Origin: Cellulomonas rhizosphaerae
GTDB lineage: Bacteria; Actinomycetota; Actinomycetes; Actinomycetales; Cellulomonadaceae
Assembly: GCF_003470205.1 (NCBI RefSeq)
Contig: NZ_QWKP01000220.1
Coordinates: 18,997-82,996 of the forward strand
Direction: 5' to 3'
Length of the DNA: 64,000 nt
Below the pieces are notes generated by a model. The model worked only from the letters and a program-made list of their open reading frames with translations. It made no database searches and was not told the DNA's origin. The translations under genes were made by a program, and so were the position numbers. Shown here one piece after another: positions 8,253 to 16,894 of the stretch (its first letter is position 1; the number at the start of each line of letters is the position of its first letter).

Positions 8253-9943
8253 GCCGCGTCGTCGACATCCAGGACCTGACCATCACGTTCGACACCGATG
8301 CGGGGCCCGTGCGGGCCGTGCGCGGCGTGAGCCTGCACGTCGAGCCGGGCGAGGTGCTCGCCGTCGTCGGCGAGTCCGGGTCGGGCAAGACCGTGACCGC
8401 CCGCTCGATCCTCGGCCTGCTCCCCTCCACAGCGCAGACCTCGGGCGCGGTGCTGCTGAGCCGGCCGGACGGCTCGGCGCCGCACGACGTCACGACGCTG
8501 TCCGGCGCCGACCTGCGCGCGGTGCGCGGTCGCGACGCCGCGATGGTGTTCCAGGAGCCGTCGAGCGTGCTCAACCCGGTGTTCCCGGTGGGCTGGCAGA
8601 TCGCCGAAGGGCTGCGCGCCCACGGTGGGCTGTCGCGCGCCGAGGCCCGCGAGCGCGCGATCGACGTGCTGCGACGCGTCGGCATCCCCGACCCCGAGCA
8701 CCGGGTCGACCACTACCCGCACCAGTTCTCGGGCGGGCAGAAGCAGCGCATCGTGATCGCCCAGGCGCTCGTGCTCAACCCGAGCCTGATCATCGCGGAC
8801 GAGCCGACGACCGCCCTGGACGTCACCGTGCAGGCCGAGATCCTCGACCTGCTGCGTCGTCTGCCGGCCGAGTTCGGCACGGCCGTCGTCCTGATCACGC
8901 ACAACATGGGCGTGGTCGCGGACCTGGCCGACCGCGTCGCCGTGATGTACGACGGCGAGATCGTGGAGCAGGCCTCGGTGGCCGACCTGTTCGCCGCTCC
9001 GCAGCACGCCTACACGCGCGCGCTGCTCGACGCGGTCCCCCGCGTCGGTGGCCTGCGCCTGCGGGACCGGTCCGAGTCCGCCGAGGCGAGCCTGGCCCGC
9101 AAGGTCGTCGACCGCGACGGCCCGGCGGTCGTGGAGGCCCGCGGCCTGCGGATCACCTACCCCGGCCGCCTGCGGACGCCCGGGTTCACGGCGGTCGACG
9201 GCGTCGACCTGCGGATCGGGCCGGGCGAGGTCGTCGGGCTCGTCGGCGAGTCGGGCTCCGGCAAGACGACGATCGGCCGCGCGATCGGGGGGCTGACCCC
9301 CGTGAGCGAGGGCTCGCTCGAGGTGCTCGGCATCGAGATGAACGGTGTGCGCGAGCGCCGGTTCCGGCCCGTGCGCAAGCGGATCGGGTTCGTCTTCCAG
9401 GACCCGGCGACGAGCTTCAACCCGCTGCTCACGATCGCGCAGTGCATCGCCGAGCCGCTCGTCGTGCACGGCGTCGCGGCCTCCCCGCACGCGGCCCGCG
9501 GCCGGGTCGACGAGCTGCTCGAGGCGGTCCAGCTGCCGCGCGCGTTCGGCGACCGGTTCCCGCACGAGCTCTCGGGCGGGCAGCGGCAGCGCGCGTCGCT
9601 CGCGCGGGCCCTCGCGCTCGACCCGGAGCTGCTCATCGCCGACGAGCCGACCTCGGCGCTCGACGTCTCCGTGCAGGCCCGCGTGCTCGACCTGTTCGCC
9701 CGGCTGCAGTCCGAGCTCGGGTTCGCGTGCCTGTTCATCAGCCACGACCTGGCCGTCGTCGACCTGCTCGCGGACCGGATCATGGTGCTGCACCGCGGGC
9801 TGGTGGTGGAGGAGGGCACGGGCGACGACGTCCTCGGCGCTCCCCAGCACCCGTACACGCAGCGGTTGCTCGCCTCGCTTCCCGTGCCGGACCCAGTCGA
9901 GCAGGCCGCGCGCCGCACGGCGTGGGAGGCGACCCGCGCGTAG
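8249..9943 (+). CDS. Fused double ABC ATPase (DppD-DppF type)
   Basis: 564 residues carrying two complete nucleotide-binding domains. Domain 1: Walker A GESGSGKT at 41-48, signature SGGQKQR, Walker B LIIADEPTTALD. Domain 2: Walker A again near residue 332, signature SGGQRQR, Walker B LLIADEPTSALD. Each domain ends with the oligopeptide-type tail (APQHAYTRALLDAVP, APQHPYTQRLLASLP). The fusion replaces separate DppD and DppF subunits and should form an internal heterodimer powering the two permeases. GTG start at 8249 overlaps the preceding stop. Confidence 0.93.
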   Translation: MSRVVDIQDLTITFDTDAGPVRAVRGVSLHVEPGEVLAVVGESGSGKTVTARSILGLLPSTAQTSGAVLLSRPDGSAPHDVTTLSGADLRAVRGRDAAMVFQEPSSVLNPVFPVGWQIAEGLRAHGGLSRAEARERAIDVLRRVGIPDPEHRVDHYPHQFSGGQKQRIVIAQALVLNPSLIIADEPTTALDVTVQAEILDLLRRLPAEFGTAVVLITHNMGVVADLADRVAVMYDGEIVEQASVADLFAAPQHAYTRALLDAVPRVGGLRLRDRSESAEASLARKVVDRDGPAVVEARGLRITYPGRLRTPGFTAVDGVDLRIGPGEVVGLVGESGSGKTTIGRAIGGLTPVSEGSLEVLGIEMNGVRERRFRPVRKRIGFVFQDPATSFNPLLTIAQCIAEPLVVHGVAASPHAARGRVDELLEAVQLPRAFGDRFPHELSGGQRQRASLARALALDPELLIADEPTSALDVSVQARVLDLFARLQSELGFACLFISHDLAVVDLLADRIMVLHRGLVVEEGTGDDVLGAPQHPYTQRLLASLPVPDPVEQAARRTAWEATRA

Positions 9944-9946
9944 CGC

Positions 9947-9985
9947 CCGGTGGCCGGCTCGCCGCTCGGGCGGGCCGGCCACCGG
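9947..9985 (+). terminator. Stem-loop ending the ABC operon
   Basis: Perfect 12-bp inverted repeat CCGGTGGCCGGC (9947-9958) and GCCGGCCACCGG (9974-9985), loop of 15 nt, directly after the ATPase stop codon. No T-run. Confidence 0.6.
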
Positions 9986-10003
9986 ATGCGTACCGTCGGG
10001 GCC

Positions 10004-10582
10004 ATGACGACCGACTACTTCGCTGACGACCCGCGCACCCACGCCGAACGGATGCTCGCGGGCGACTTCTACGTCGCCGACGCGGAGGTCGAGGCGCTCG
10101 CCCGCCGGGCCGCCCTGCTGGCCGACGAGTACGGGCGCACCGCCCTGCACGACGAGGCGGCCGGCCACGCGGTCCTCGTCGACCTGCTCGGCACGCTGGG
10201 CGAGGGCTCCACGATCCGCCCGCCGCTGTTCGTCGACCTCGGGTCCAACATCCACATCGGCGCGCGCACCGCGATCAACTACCACCTCACCGCGCTCGAC
10301 GTGGCGGCGATCAGGATCGGCGACGACTGCATGATCGGCCCGAACGTCCAGCTGCTCACCCCCACGCACCCCGTGGACCCGCAGCCGCGCCGGGACAAGC
10401 TCGAGGCCGCGAAGCCCATCACGATCGGCGACAACGTCTGGCTCGGCGGCGGCGTGATCGTCTGCCCGGGGGTCACGATCGGCGACAACGCGGTGATCGG
10501 CGCGGGCGCGGTCGTCACGCGGGACGTCCCGGCGAACGTCGTGGCCGTCGGCAACCCCGCCCGGGTGGTCCGGCACGTCTGA
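10004..10582 (+). CDS. Maltose/galactoside O-acetyltransferase family (left-handed beta-helix)
   Basis: 192 residues. N-terminal Mac domain (ERMLAGDFYVADAEVEALA, about 10-60) followed by hexapeptide repeats (IGDDCMIGPNVQLLTPTHP, ITIGDNVWLGGGVIVCPGVT) forming the trimeric beta-helix; the His in the LTPTHP motif is the expected catalytic base. These enzymes transfer acetyl from acetyl-CoA to sugars. The -10 box TACCGT (9991-9996) is 7 nt before the ATG, predicting a leaderless mRNA separate from the ABC operon. Converges on the WYL regulator gene. Confidence 0.9.
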   Translation: MTTDYFADDPRTHAERMLAGDFYVADAEVEALARRAALLADEYGRTALHDEAAGHAVLVDLLGTLGEGSTIRPPLFVDLGSNIHIGARTAINYHLTALDVAAIRIGDDCMIGPNVQLLTPTHPVDPQPRRDKLEAAKPITIGDNVWLGGGVIVCPGVTIGDNAVIGAGAVVTRDVPANVVAVGNPARVVRHV

Positions 10583-10590
10583 CCCGACGG

Positions 10591-11532
10591 CTAGACCCCG
10601 TAGGCGTCGACGAGCTCGCGGCCGATCCGCGCGAGCTCGTCGACCACCGCGGGCGGCGAGACGACCTCGATCGAGGTCCCGTGCCCGGCGAGCTGCTCGG
10701 CCACGGCGCGGGCCATGTGCGCCGAGACCTCCATCCGGGTGCGCCCGTCGCTCTCGGTCCCGACCACCCGGCAGGCGCGACCGAGCTGGCCCTCGAGCAC
10801 CGGCACGAGACGCCCGGGCACGAGCACCTGCGCCGTGACGGCGGTCCGGCGCGCTTCGACCGCGTCCACGACCTCGTCCCACATCGCCGCGACGTCGAGG
10901 GCGGGCGGACGCGGGAACGTCGACGCGAGCACCTCGACGCCGCTGATCCGATCGACCCGGAAGGTGCGTCGACCGGCCGGTGTCCCGGCCAGGAGGTACC
11001 AGGTGCCGTCCTTGTCGACGAGCGCCCACGGGTCGACCGTGCGCGGCGCGGCCGCCTCCCGGTAGCGGAAGCCGACCTGGCGGCGGCGGACTACCGCGGC
11101 CTGCAGGTCGGCGAGGGCCGCAGGAGCGAGCTCGTCGTGCGGGGTCCGTCCCCAGCGCGACCTGTCGACCAGCACCGCGCCCGCAGCCGCCTCGGCGTCG
11201 GCCCGGAACGTCTCGGGGAGTGCGCGGACGAGCTTGCGCAGCGCGGACGTCGCCTCGGGCGCCCTGCCGGACGTCGGCCCGACGAGCAGGAACAGCGCCT
11301 GCGCCTCGGCCGCGGTCAGCCCGGTCAGATCGGTGCGCGAACCGCCGACGAGCGACCACCCGCCGCCCCGCCCGGGCTGCGGGTAGACGGGGATGCCCGC
11401 CGTGGACAGGGCCTCGAGGTCGCGCCGGGCCGTGGCGACCGAGATCTCGAGCTGCTCGGCCAGCTCGGCCGCTGTCACCCGGCCGTGCGCCTGCATGAGC
11501 AGGAGGACGGAGACCAACCGATCGGCGCGCAT
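10591..11532 (-). CDS. WYL-domain transcriptional regulator (DeoR-like HTH)
   Basis: 313 residues. N-terminal winged HTH (MRADRLVSVLLLMQAHGRVT, then AAELAEQLEISVATARRDLE), middle WYL domain with DPWALVDKDGTWYLLAGT, and a WCX-type C-terminal tail. WYL domains bind small ligands or nucleic acids. A -10 box TAGATT (11539-11544, minus) sits 6 nt before the ATG, so the mRNA is probably leaderless. Divergent from the VOC gene at 11594; regulator/VOC pairs of this layout are common, and the VOC gene is the likely target. Confidence 0.9.
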   Translation of the reverse strand: MRADRLVSVLLLMQAHGRVTAAELAEQLEISVATARRDLEALSTAGIPVYPQPGRGGGWSLVGGSRTDLTGLTAAEAQALFLLVGPTSGRAPEATSALRKLVRALPETFRADAEAAAGAVLVDRSRWGRTPHDELAPAALADLQAAVVRRRQVGFRYREAAAPRTVDPWALVDKDGTWYLLAGTPAGRRTFRVDRISGVEVLASTFPRPPALDVAAMWDEVVDAVEARRTAVTAQVLVPGRLVPVLEGQLGRACRVVGTESDGRTRMEVSAHMARAVAEQLAGHGTSIEVVSPPAVVDELARIGRELVDAYGV

Positions 11533-11593
11533 GCGGCAAATCTAGCCAGCAAAGTAGTCAGAAGGTGAGCACTTTGAACGCGAGAGTGGAGCC

Positions 11594-11977
11594 ATGAACA
11601 CATTCCGCGGTCTCGCCAACACGTCCCTCTTCGCCGACGACGTCCCCGCTGCCCAGCGCTGGTACGCCGACTTCCTCGACCTCGAGCCCTACTTCGTCCG
11701 CGACGGCTACGTCGAGTTCCGCCTGGGCGATCACGACGACGAGCTCGGCATCGTCGACCGGCGCTACGCCCCGAACCAGGGCGGCCCGTCCGGCGCCATC
11801 GTCTACTGGCACGTCGACGAGCTCGAGGCGACGTTCGAGCGCGCTCTGGCGCTCGGAGCCACGCAGCACGACGAGGTCCGCGAGCGCGGCGCGGGGTTCG
11901 TGACCGCGTCGGTCGTCGACCCGTTCGGCAACGTCCTGGGCCTGATGACGAACCCGAACTGGCTCGCCCACGCGTGA
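11594..11977 (+). CDS. VOC family (glyoxalase/bleomycin-resistance-like) protein
   Basis: 127 residues, one pair of beta-alpha-beta-beta-beta modules (LANTSLFADDVPAAQRWYAD; GAIVYWHVDELEATFERALA; VVDPFGNVLGLMTNP). The superfamily includes glyoxalases, dioxygenases and antibiotic-binding proteins; the substrate cannot be told from sequence. GGAG lies just before the ATG. Divergent from the WYL regulator with only about 60 bp between them. Confidence 0.85.
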   Translation: MNTFRGLANTSLFADDVPAAQRWYADFLDLEPYFVRDGYVEFRLGDHDDELGIVDRRYAPNQGGPSGAIVYWHVDELEATFERALALGATQHDEVRERGAGFVTASVVDPFGNVLGLMTNPNWLAHA

Positions 11978-11981
11978 GCCG

Positions 11982-12629
11982 TCAGGCGGGGTCGCCAGGC
12001 GCCGTCGGCAGGGGGGTCGTGCCCGTCGCGAGCGGCAGGATGATCGTGTCGATCATCCGCTCGATGAACTCGGGCCCGACCTTCTTGCCCGCGACCACCT
12101 TCTGGTAGGCGATCATCGCCGGCGCGACGGTCGCGATCATGTCGAGGTCGCGCCCCGGGGCGATCTCGCCGCGTTCCTTGGCCCGCTCGAGCAGGCCGCG
12201 CATGAGCGCGGTCCGGGCGGCGACGAACTGCTCGTGGAACACGGCGGCGACCTGCGGGTCCGCCTGCGCCGCCTGGTGCAGCCCGTGCATGAGCTCGTCG
12301 TTGCGCGTGCCCTGCGGCACGCCGCGCGTGGCCAGCAGGTCCGAGCGCAGCGAGCCCGTGTCCGGGACGTCGTCGATCGTCAGCAGCGGGCGGCCGCAGA
12401 TGACGGCGTCGACCGTGAGCTCGACCTTGGACGGCCAGCGACGGTAGACGGTCGCCTTGCCGGTCCCGGCGCGCTCGGCCACCGCGTCCATCGTCATACC
12501 CTCGTACCCGCGCTCGGCGATGAGCTGGCGCGCGGCCTCGAGGATCACGTCGTCCTTGGAGTCGTCCCGGCGCCTGCCGGGACGCCGCGCAGGGGCCGCC
12601 GCGAGGACGTCCTCGTCGTACGCCGTCAT
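11982..12629 (-). CDS. TetR family regulator of the adjacent MFS pump
   Basis: 215 residues from ATG 12629, which has GGAGG 5 nt upstream. HTH at about residues 22-68 (MTMDAVAERAGTGKATVYRRW followed by PSKVELTVDAV). The C-terminal half resembles TetR_C of efflux regulators (MRGLLERAKERGEIAPGRDL). Divergent from a 14-helix MFS exporter, with two palindromes in the shared intergenic, the standard layout of a drug-responsive repressor. Confidence 0.9.
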   Translation of the reverse strand: MTAYDEDVLAAAPARRPGRRRDDSKDDVILEAARQLIAERGYEGMTMDAVAERAGTGKATVYRRWPSKVELTVDAVICGRPLLTIDDVPDTGSLRSDLLATRGVPQGTRNDELMHGLHQAAQADPQVAAVFHEQFVAARTALMRGLLERAKERGEIAPGRDLDMIATVAPAMIAYQKVVAGKKVGPEFIERMIDTIILPLATGTTPLPTAPGDPA

Positions 12630-12679
12630 GGGGCCTCCGCTCTCTCCGAAGCTCACCCTACCTCGAAACGACACGCGCT

Positions 12680-12706
12680 AGTTCCGGAACTCGGGGGTTC
12701 CGGAAC
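12680..12706. promoter_or_regulatory. Two palindromic operators between TetR and MFS genes
   Basis: AGTTCCGGAACT (12680-12691, perfect 12-bp palindrome) and GTTCCGGAAC (12697-12706, perfect 10-bp palindrome) are centred 16 bp apart. They lie just upstream of a possible -10 box TACAGT (about 12723-12728) for the MFS gene. Best explained as a dimer-of-dimers site for the TetR protein encoded at 11982-12629. Confidence 0.7.
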
Positions 12707-12761
12707 TGTGTAGTCCTGTATTACAGTCGCTCCACCGACCACGACGTCCATGGAGTCCCCC

Positions 12762-14255
12762 ATGTCCTCGACATCCCCCACGCCCGACCACTCGGGCCGC
12801 CGCCGCTGGTTCGTCCTCGCGACGGTCGCGCTGGCGCAGCTCATGGTCGTCCTCGACGCGACCATCGTGAACATCGCCCTGCCGTCCGCCCAGGCGGACC
12901 TCGGCTTCTCCGACAACGACCGCCAGTGGGTCGTCACCGCGTACGCGCTCGCGTTCGGCAGCCTCCTGCTGCTCGGCGGCCGCCTGTCCGACATGTTCGG
13001 GCGGCGTCGCATGTTCCTCATCGGCCTCGTCGGCTTCGCGACGGCCTCGGCCCTCGGCGGCGCGGCGCAGACCTTCGAGCTCCTCGTCGGTGCCCGCGCC
13101 CTGCAGGGCGTCTTCGGTGCGGTCCTCGCCCCGGCCGCGCTCTCCGTGCTGACCACCACGTTCACGATCCCCAAGGAGCGTGCCCGCGCGTTCGGCGTCT
13201 TCGGTGCGATCGCCGGCATGGGCGGGGCCATCGGCCTGCTGCTCGGCGGGTTCCTCACCGAGAACTTCGACTGGCGCTGGAACCTCTACGTCAACGTCGT
13301 GATCGCGGTCATCGCGTTCGTCGCCGGCTCGATCCTGCTCACCAGCAGCCGCCACGCCAGCCACGGCCACCTCGCCATCCCGGACGTGCTGCTCGGCTCG
13401 GCGGGCCTGTTCGCGCTCGTGTTCGGCTTCTCGCAGGCCGAGCCCAAGGGCTGGGACTCGCCGCTGACGTGGGGCTCGCTCGTCGCGAGCGTCGTCCTGC
13501 TCGTCGCGTTCGTCGCCCGCCAGCGCCGCGCCGAGTTCCCCGTGCTGCCGCTCACCGTGATCCTCGACCGCGACCGCGGCGCCTCGTTCCTGTCGATCCT
13601 CGTCGCGGGCTCGGGCATGTTCGGTGCGTTCCTGTTCGTCACCTACTACCTGCAGGCGACGCTCGACTACTCGCCCATGCAGACCGGCGTCGCGTTCCTG
13701 CCGATGATCGTCTCGATCATCATCACCGCGCAGATCATGAGCAACATCCTGCTGCCGCGCTTCGGGCCCAAGGTGCTCGTGCCGATCGGCATGACTCTCG
13801 GCGCGCTCGGGATGCTCTGGTTCACCACGCTCGAGGTGGACTCCACCTACTGGCACGTGCTGCCGGGGCTCGTGATCCTCGGCGTCGGGATGGCCTCGAT
13901 CATGCCCGCGTCGTTCCAGCTCGCGACGCTCGGCGTCGCGCCGCAGCAGGCGGGTGCCGCCTCGGCGATGGTCTCGACGAGCCAGCAGGTGGGCGGCGCC
14001 ATCGGCACCGCGCTGCTCAACACCCTGGCCGCGACCGCGACCACCGCGTTCCTCGCGGACCAGGCAGCCAAGACGCCCGACGTGCTCGCCCAGGCCGCGC
14101 TCGAGGGCTACTCGACGGCCTACACGTGGTCGGCCGGGATCTTCGCGATCGGCGCCGTCATGGCGGCCACGATGTTCCGCACCCGGGCGGACCGCGCCGC
14201 GCGCCTCGAGGCCTCGCCGGCCGGCCCTGCCCCGGAGTCCGTGCTCGCGCACTGA
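12762..14255 (+). CDS. MFS efflux transporter, DHA2 (EmrB/QacA) family, 14 helices
   Basis: 497 residues from ATG 12762, preferred over ATG 12750 because GGAG (12752-12755) is correctly spaced. DHA2 hallmarks: LDATIVNIALPSAQADLGFS in helix 1, GGRLSDMFGRRRMF (motif A), and the motif-C region with a GAVLAPAALS-type helix. About 14 predicted helices. These pumps export drugs or dyes by proton antiport. The divergent TetR gene and palindromes suggest induction by a pump substrate. Confidence 0.92.
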   Translation: MSSTSPTPDHSGRRRWFVLATVALAQLMVVLDATIVNIALPSAQADLGFSDNDRQWVVTAYALAFGSLLLLGGRLSDMFGRRRMFLIGLVGFATASALGGAAQTFELLVGARALQGVFGAVLAPAALSVLTTTFTIPKERARAFGVFGAIAGMGGAIGLLLGGFLTENFDWRWNLYVNVVIAVIAFVAGSILLTSSRHASHGHLAIPDVLLGSAGLFALVFGFSQAEPKGWDSPLTWGSLVASVVLLVAFVARQRRAEFPVLPLTVILDRDRGASFLSILVAGSGMFGAFLFVTYYLQATLDYSPMQTGVAFLPMIVSIIITAQIMSNILLPRFGPKVLVPIGMTLGALGMLWFTTLEVDSTYWHVLPGLVILGVGMASIMPASFQLATLGVAPQQAGAASAMVSTSQQVGGAIGTALLNTLAATATTAFLADQAAKTPDVLAQAALEGYSTAYTWSAGIFAIGAVMAATMFRTRADRAARLEASPAGPAPESVLAH

Positions 14256-14263
14256 CGTGCCCC

Positions 14264-14298
14264 GCAGCCCCGCGTCGCTCCCCGCGGCGCGGGGCTGC
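14264..14298. terminator. Bidirectional stem-loop terminator
   Basis: GCAGCCCCGCG (14264-14274) pairs with CGCGGGGCTGC (14288-14298), 11 bp, loop 13 nt, between the convergent MFS and LLM genes. Confidence 0.65.
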
Positions 14299-14308
14299 GT
14301 CGTCCTCG

Positions 14309-15208
14309 CTAGAGCGCCTGGAGCCCAGGGAGGGCGGCGGCCAGCTCCTCGAGCGCGCGCTGCGGGCCGGCGTAGATGCCCTCGTCGCGCGGCCAGTGCA
14401 CGATCACGTCCGTGAAGCCGAGCGCCGCTGCCCGCTCGATCCCCTCGATGGCCACCTGCGCGGACTCGAGCGAGAAGATCGGGGCGCCGTCGAGGTTGAG
14501 GTAGCGGCGCAGCGGGGTGGACCGCCCGGCGGCGGTCTCGGCCTCGTCCATCTGCGCCGACGCCGTCGCCAGCTCCGCCCACCAGAGCTCGTGCGCGGCG
14601 TGGCGGTCGTCGCTGACCTCGTCGGGCACGAACGACGAGCCGTACGTCACCCACCCGTCCCCGCGACGAGCGGCCAGCGCCATCGTCCGCGGGCCGGCCG
14701 CGGCCAGCAGGAACGGCGGCCGGGTGGCCGGGACGGGGATCATCCGGGCGTCGTGCGCCTCGTAGAACTCGCCCGCGTGGTCCGTCCGGGGCTGGGTGAG
14801 CAGGTGGTCGAGCACGTCGACGAACTCCTCGAACCGCCGCGTGCGCTCGCCGCGCGTGGGCGCCGGGCCGAGCACGCCCGCGTCGAAGCCCTCGCCGCCG
14901 GCACCCAGACCGAGCAGGAACCGGCCGCCGGAGATGTCGTCGAGGCCGAGCACGTCCTTGCCGAACGGCACTGGGTGGCGGAAGTTCGGGGAGGCGACGA
15001 ACGTGCCGAGCTGGATCCGCTCGGTGACGGCGGCCGCGGCGGCCAGCAGCGGGACCGTGGCGAACCACGGCTCGTCGACGAGCGTCCGCCACGAGAGGTG
15101 GTCGTAGGTCCAGGCGTGGTCGAAGCCCCACTCCTCGGCCTGCCGCCACTTGTCCCGGGCCACGGCCCACCGATCCTGCGGCAACAGCACGACCCCGACG
15201 GCAACCAT
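14309..15208 (-). CDS. LLM-class flavin/F420-dependent oxidoreductase
   Basis: 299 residues with the bacterial-luciferase TIM-barrel fold: WGFDHAWTYDHLSWR, TERIQLGTFVASPNFRHP, DDISGGRFLLGLGAG. In actinobacteria many members use F420 rather than FMN; I cannot decide which. A -10 box TAGGGT (15215-15220, minus) lies 6 nt before the ATG, predicting a leaderless mRNA. Stand-alone gene, substrate unknown. Confidence 0.85.
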   Translation of the reverse strand: MVAVGVVLLPQDRWAVARDKWRQAEEWGFDHAWTYDHLSWRTLVDEPWFATVPLLAAAAAVTERIQLGTFVASPNFRHPVPFGKDVLGLDDISGGRFLLGLGAGGEGFDAGVLGPAPTRGERTRRFEEFVDVLDHLLTQPRTDHAGEFYEAHDARMIPVPATRPPFLLAAAGPRTMALAARRGDGWVTYGSSFVPDEVSDDRHAAHELWWAELATASAQMDEAETAAGRSTPLRRYLNLDGAPIFSLESAQVAIEGIERAAALGFTDVIVHWPRDEGIYAGPQRALEELAAALPGLQAL

Positions 15209-15247
15209 CCCCCGACCCTAACGGCCCCCTCCCGCGACCCCGGGGGG

Positions 15248-16162
15248 TTACGCGTGGGTGTGCGGCTCCGCGCCGGTGGAGGGGGGTTCGAGCTGGAAGG
15301 TGCAGTGGTCGACGTCGAAGTGGCCGGCGAGGCAGCCCCGCAGGTCGTCGAGCACGCGGCCGGCCTCGCCACGCTCGAGCACCTCGTCGGGCACCTCGAC
15401 GTGCGCGGACAGCACCGGCACCCCGGACGTGATGGTCCAGGCGTGCAGGTCGTGCACGCCGACCACGCCTCGCACGCCGCAGATGTGCGCCCGCACGGCG
15501 GCCAGGTCCACGCCCGCCGGGGTCGCCTCGAGCAGCACGGTCGCGACCTGCTTGAGCAGCCCCACGGCTCGCGGCAGGATCATCACGCCGATGAGCACGG
15601 ACGCGACGCCGTCGGCCCGCTCGAACCCGGTCGTCAGCACGACGAGGGCCGCGGCGATGACCGCCGCCGAGCCGAGCAGGTCGCCGAGCACCTCCAGGTA
15701 GGCGCCGCGCACGTTGAGCGAGTCGCGCTGACCCGGCACCAGGAGCAGCAGCCCGATCCCGTTGGCGACCAGTCCCACGCATGCGATGACGAGCATGAGC
15801 CCGCCCTCGACCTCCTGCGGGTCGACGATCCGGCGGATGCCCCCCGCGAGGACCAGCACGCCGACGACGAGGATCAGCAGCCCGTTGACCAGCGCGGCGA
15901 GCATCTCGGCGCGCTGCCACCCGAACGTCCGCTCGGCGGTCGCGGGCCGGGCCGCGAGCGCGGTCGCCCCCAGCGCGAGGGCGACGCCGGCCGCGTCGGT
16001 GAGCATGTGGCCGGCGTCGGCGACGAGCGCGAACGAACCCGACGCGATGCCGCCGACGACCTCGACGACCATCACGGTGAGCGTCAGCGCGAGGACAGCA
16101 GCGAGCCGCCCGCGGTGCGCGTGTGCGGCGGTCGCGTGGCCGTGGTCGTGGCTGTGCCCCAT
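15248..16162 (-). CDS. Cation diffusion facilitator (CzcD/ZitB-like metal exporter)
   Basis: 304 residues, His-rich N-terminus (MGHSHDHGHATAAHAH), six transmembrane helices, metal-site residues in DAGHMLTDAAG (H-x3-D) and YLEVLGDLLGS, and a C-terminal cytoplasmic dimerisation domain ending with HFDVDHCTFQLE. CDF proteins exchange Zn, Co or Cd for protons; the HxxxD site A points to Zn/Co/Cd rather than Mn or Fe. Its ATG overlaps the TGA of the metallopeptidase gene (TGATG), so the two are translationally coupled. Confidence 0.92.
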   Translation of the reverse strand: MGHSHDHGHATAAHAHRGRLAAVLALTLTVMVVEVVGGIASGSFALVADAGHMLTDAAGVALALGATALAARPATAERTFGWQRAEMLAALVNGLLILVVGVLVLAGGIRRIVDPQEVEGGLMLVIACVGLVANGIGLLLLVPGQRDSLNVRGAYLEVLGDLLGSAAVIAAALVVLTTGFERADGVASVLIGVMILPRAVGLLKQVATVLLEATPAGVDLAAVRAHICGVRGVVGVHDLHAWTITSGVPVLSAHVEVPDEVLERGEAGRVLDDLRGCLAGHFDVDHCTFQLEPPSTGAEPHTHA

Positions 16163-16515
16163 CAGCCCCAGCCCAGCTCGTGCAGCTTGTCGTCGTCGAT
16201 GCCGAAGTGGTGGGCGATCTCGTGCACCACCGTGATCGCCACCTCCTCGATCACGTCGTCGCGGGTGTCGCAGATCGCGAGGGTCGGCAGGCGGTAGACG
16301 AAGATCCGGTCCGGCAGCGAGCCCGCGGCCCAGAACGAGGTGCGCTCGGTGAGCGGCGTGCCCTCGTACAGACCGAGCAGGTCGGGCTCGTCGGGCGGCG
16401 CGTGGTCCTCGACGAGCACGACGACGTTCTCCATGACGCGCGCGAGCTCCTCGGGGATCTCGTCGAGCGCATCACGGACGGCATCCTCGAACTCCTCGCG
16501 CGCCATCTCGAACAC
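16162..16515 (-). CDS. Small zincin-like metallopeptidase (DUF1025/PF06262 family)
   Basis: 117 residues from GTG 16515; family members usually begin with a similar short M-x-E-M-x-REEFE N-terminus. The zinc motif HEIAHHFG (HExxHxxG) is near residue 100. Proteins of this family are widespread in actinobacteria; substrates are poorly known. It is the first gene of a two-gene unit with a zinc-type CDF exporter. ATG 16506 is an alternative start. Confidence 0.85.
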   Translation of the reverse strand: MFEMAREEFEDAVRDALDEIPEELARVMENVVVLVEDHAPPDEPDLLGLYEGTPLTERTSFWAAGSLPDRIFVYRLPTLAICDTRDDVIEEVAITVVHEIAHHFGIDDDKLHELGWG

Positions 16516-16567
16516 GGCACCATCCTGCCTGCTCAGCGGGCTCCCACCGACCCCGAGGTCACTCACT

Positions 16568-16597
16568 TTGGAGATCCGGCCGATGACCACGTATGCT
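16568..16597 (+). promoter_or_regulatory. Promoter of the tRNA cluster
   Basis: TTGGAG (16568-16573), 18-bp spacer, TATGCT (16592-16597). Transcription would begin near 16604, about 36 nt before tRNA-Glu. Confidence 0.55.
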
Positions 16598-16639
16598 CAT
16601 CACCGGTTCCCGGCGCCTCGCCGCCGGGGGCGGGACTTA

Positions 16640-16712
16640 GCCCTCATCGTCTAGCGGCCTAGGACCCCGCCCTTTCACGGCGGTAGCACGGGTTCGAATC
16701 CCGTTGGGGGTA
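16640..16712 (+). tRNA. tRNA-Glu (TTC)
   Basis: 73 nt cloverleaf. Acceptor GCCCTCA/TGGGGGT (with G-T pairs), anticodon stem CCGCC/GGCGG with loop CTTTCAC giving anticodon TTC, T-arm ACGGG-TTCGAAT-CCCGT, discriminator A. CCA is not encoded. Confidence 0.95.
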
Positions 16713-16766
16713 CGAGCAGTTCAGCAGGTCGCAGTACACGAAGTAAGGTCTCGCAGCAGTACACGA

Positions 16767-16840
16767 GGCCCCGTAGCGCAGTTGGTTAGCGCGCCGCCCT
16801 GTCACGGCGGAGGTCGCGGGTTCAAGTCCCGTCGGGGTCG
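16767..16840 (+). tRNA. tRNA-Asp (GTC)
   Basis: 74 nt cloverleaf. Acceptor GGCCCCG/CGGGGTC, anticodon stem CCGCC/GGCGG with loop CTGTCAC giving GTC, T-loop TTCAAGT, discriminator G as expected for tRNA-Asp. CCA not encoded. Confidence 0.95.
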
Positions 16841-16845
16841 CTCGA

Positions 16846-16870
16846 AGCGCCGGTCCTCGGACCGGCGTTC
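16846..16870 (+). terminator. Stem-loop after tRNA-Asp
   Basis: CGCCGGTCC (16848-16856) and GGACCGGCG (16859-16867) pair around a CTCG tetraloop, followed by TTCTCGTTC. A plausible intrinsic terminator or processing signal between tRNA-Asp and tRNA-Phe. Confidence 0.6.
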
Positions 16871-16894
16871 TCGTTCGAGGGCTGGTTCCCTCAC

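Noticed and set aside
7940..11539. A minus-strand open frame of about 1,200 codons
   Set aside because: It is antisense to the ABC ATPase and acetyltransferase genes, which have clear motifs; composition is that of a shadow frame.
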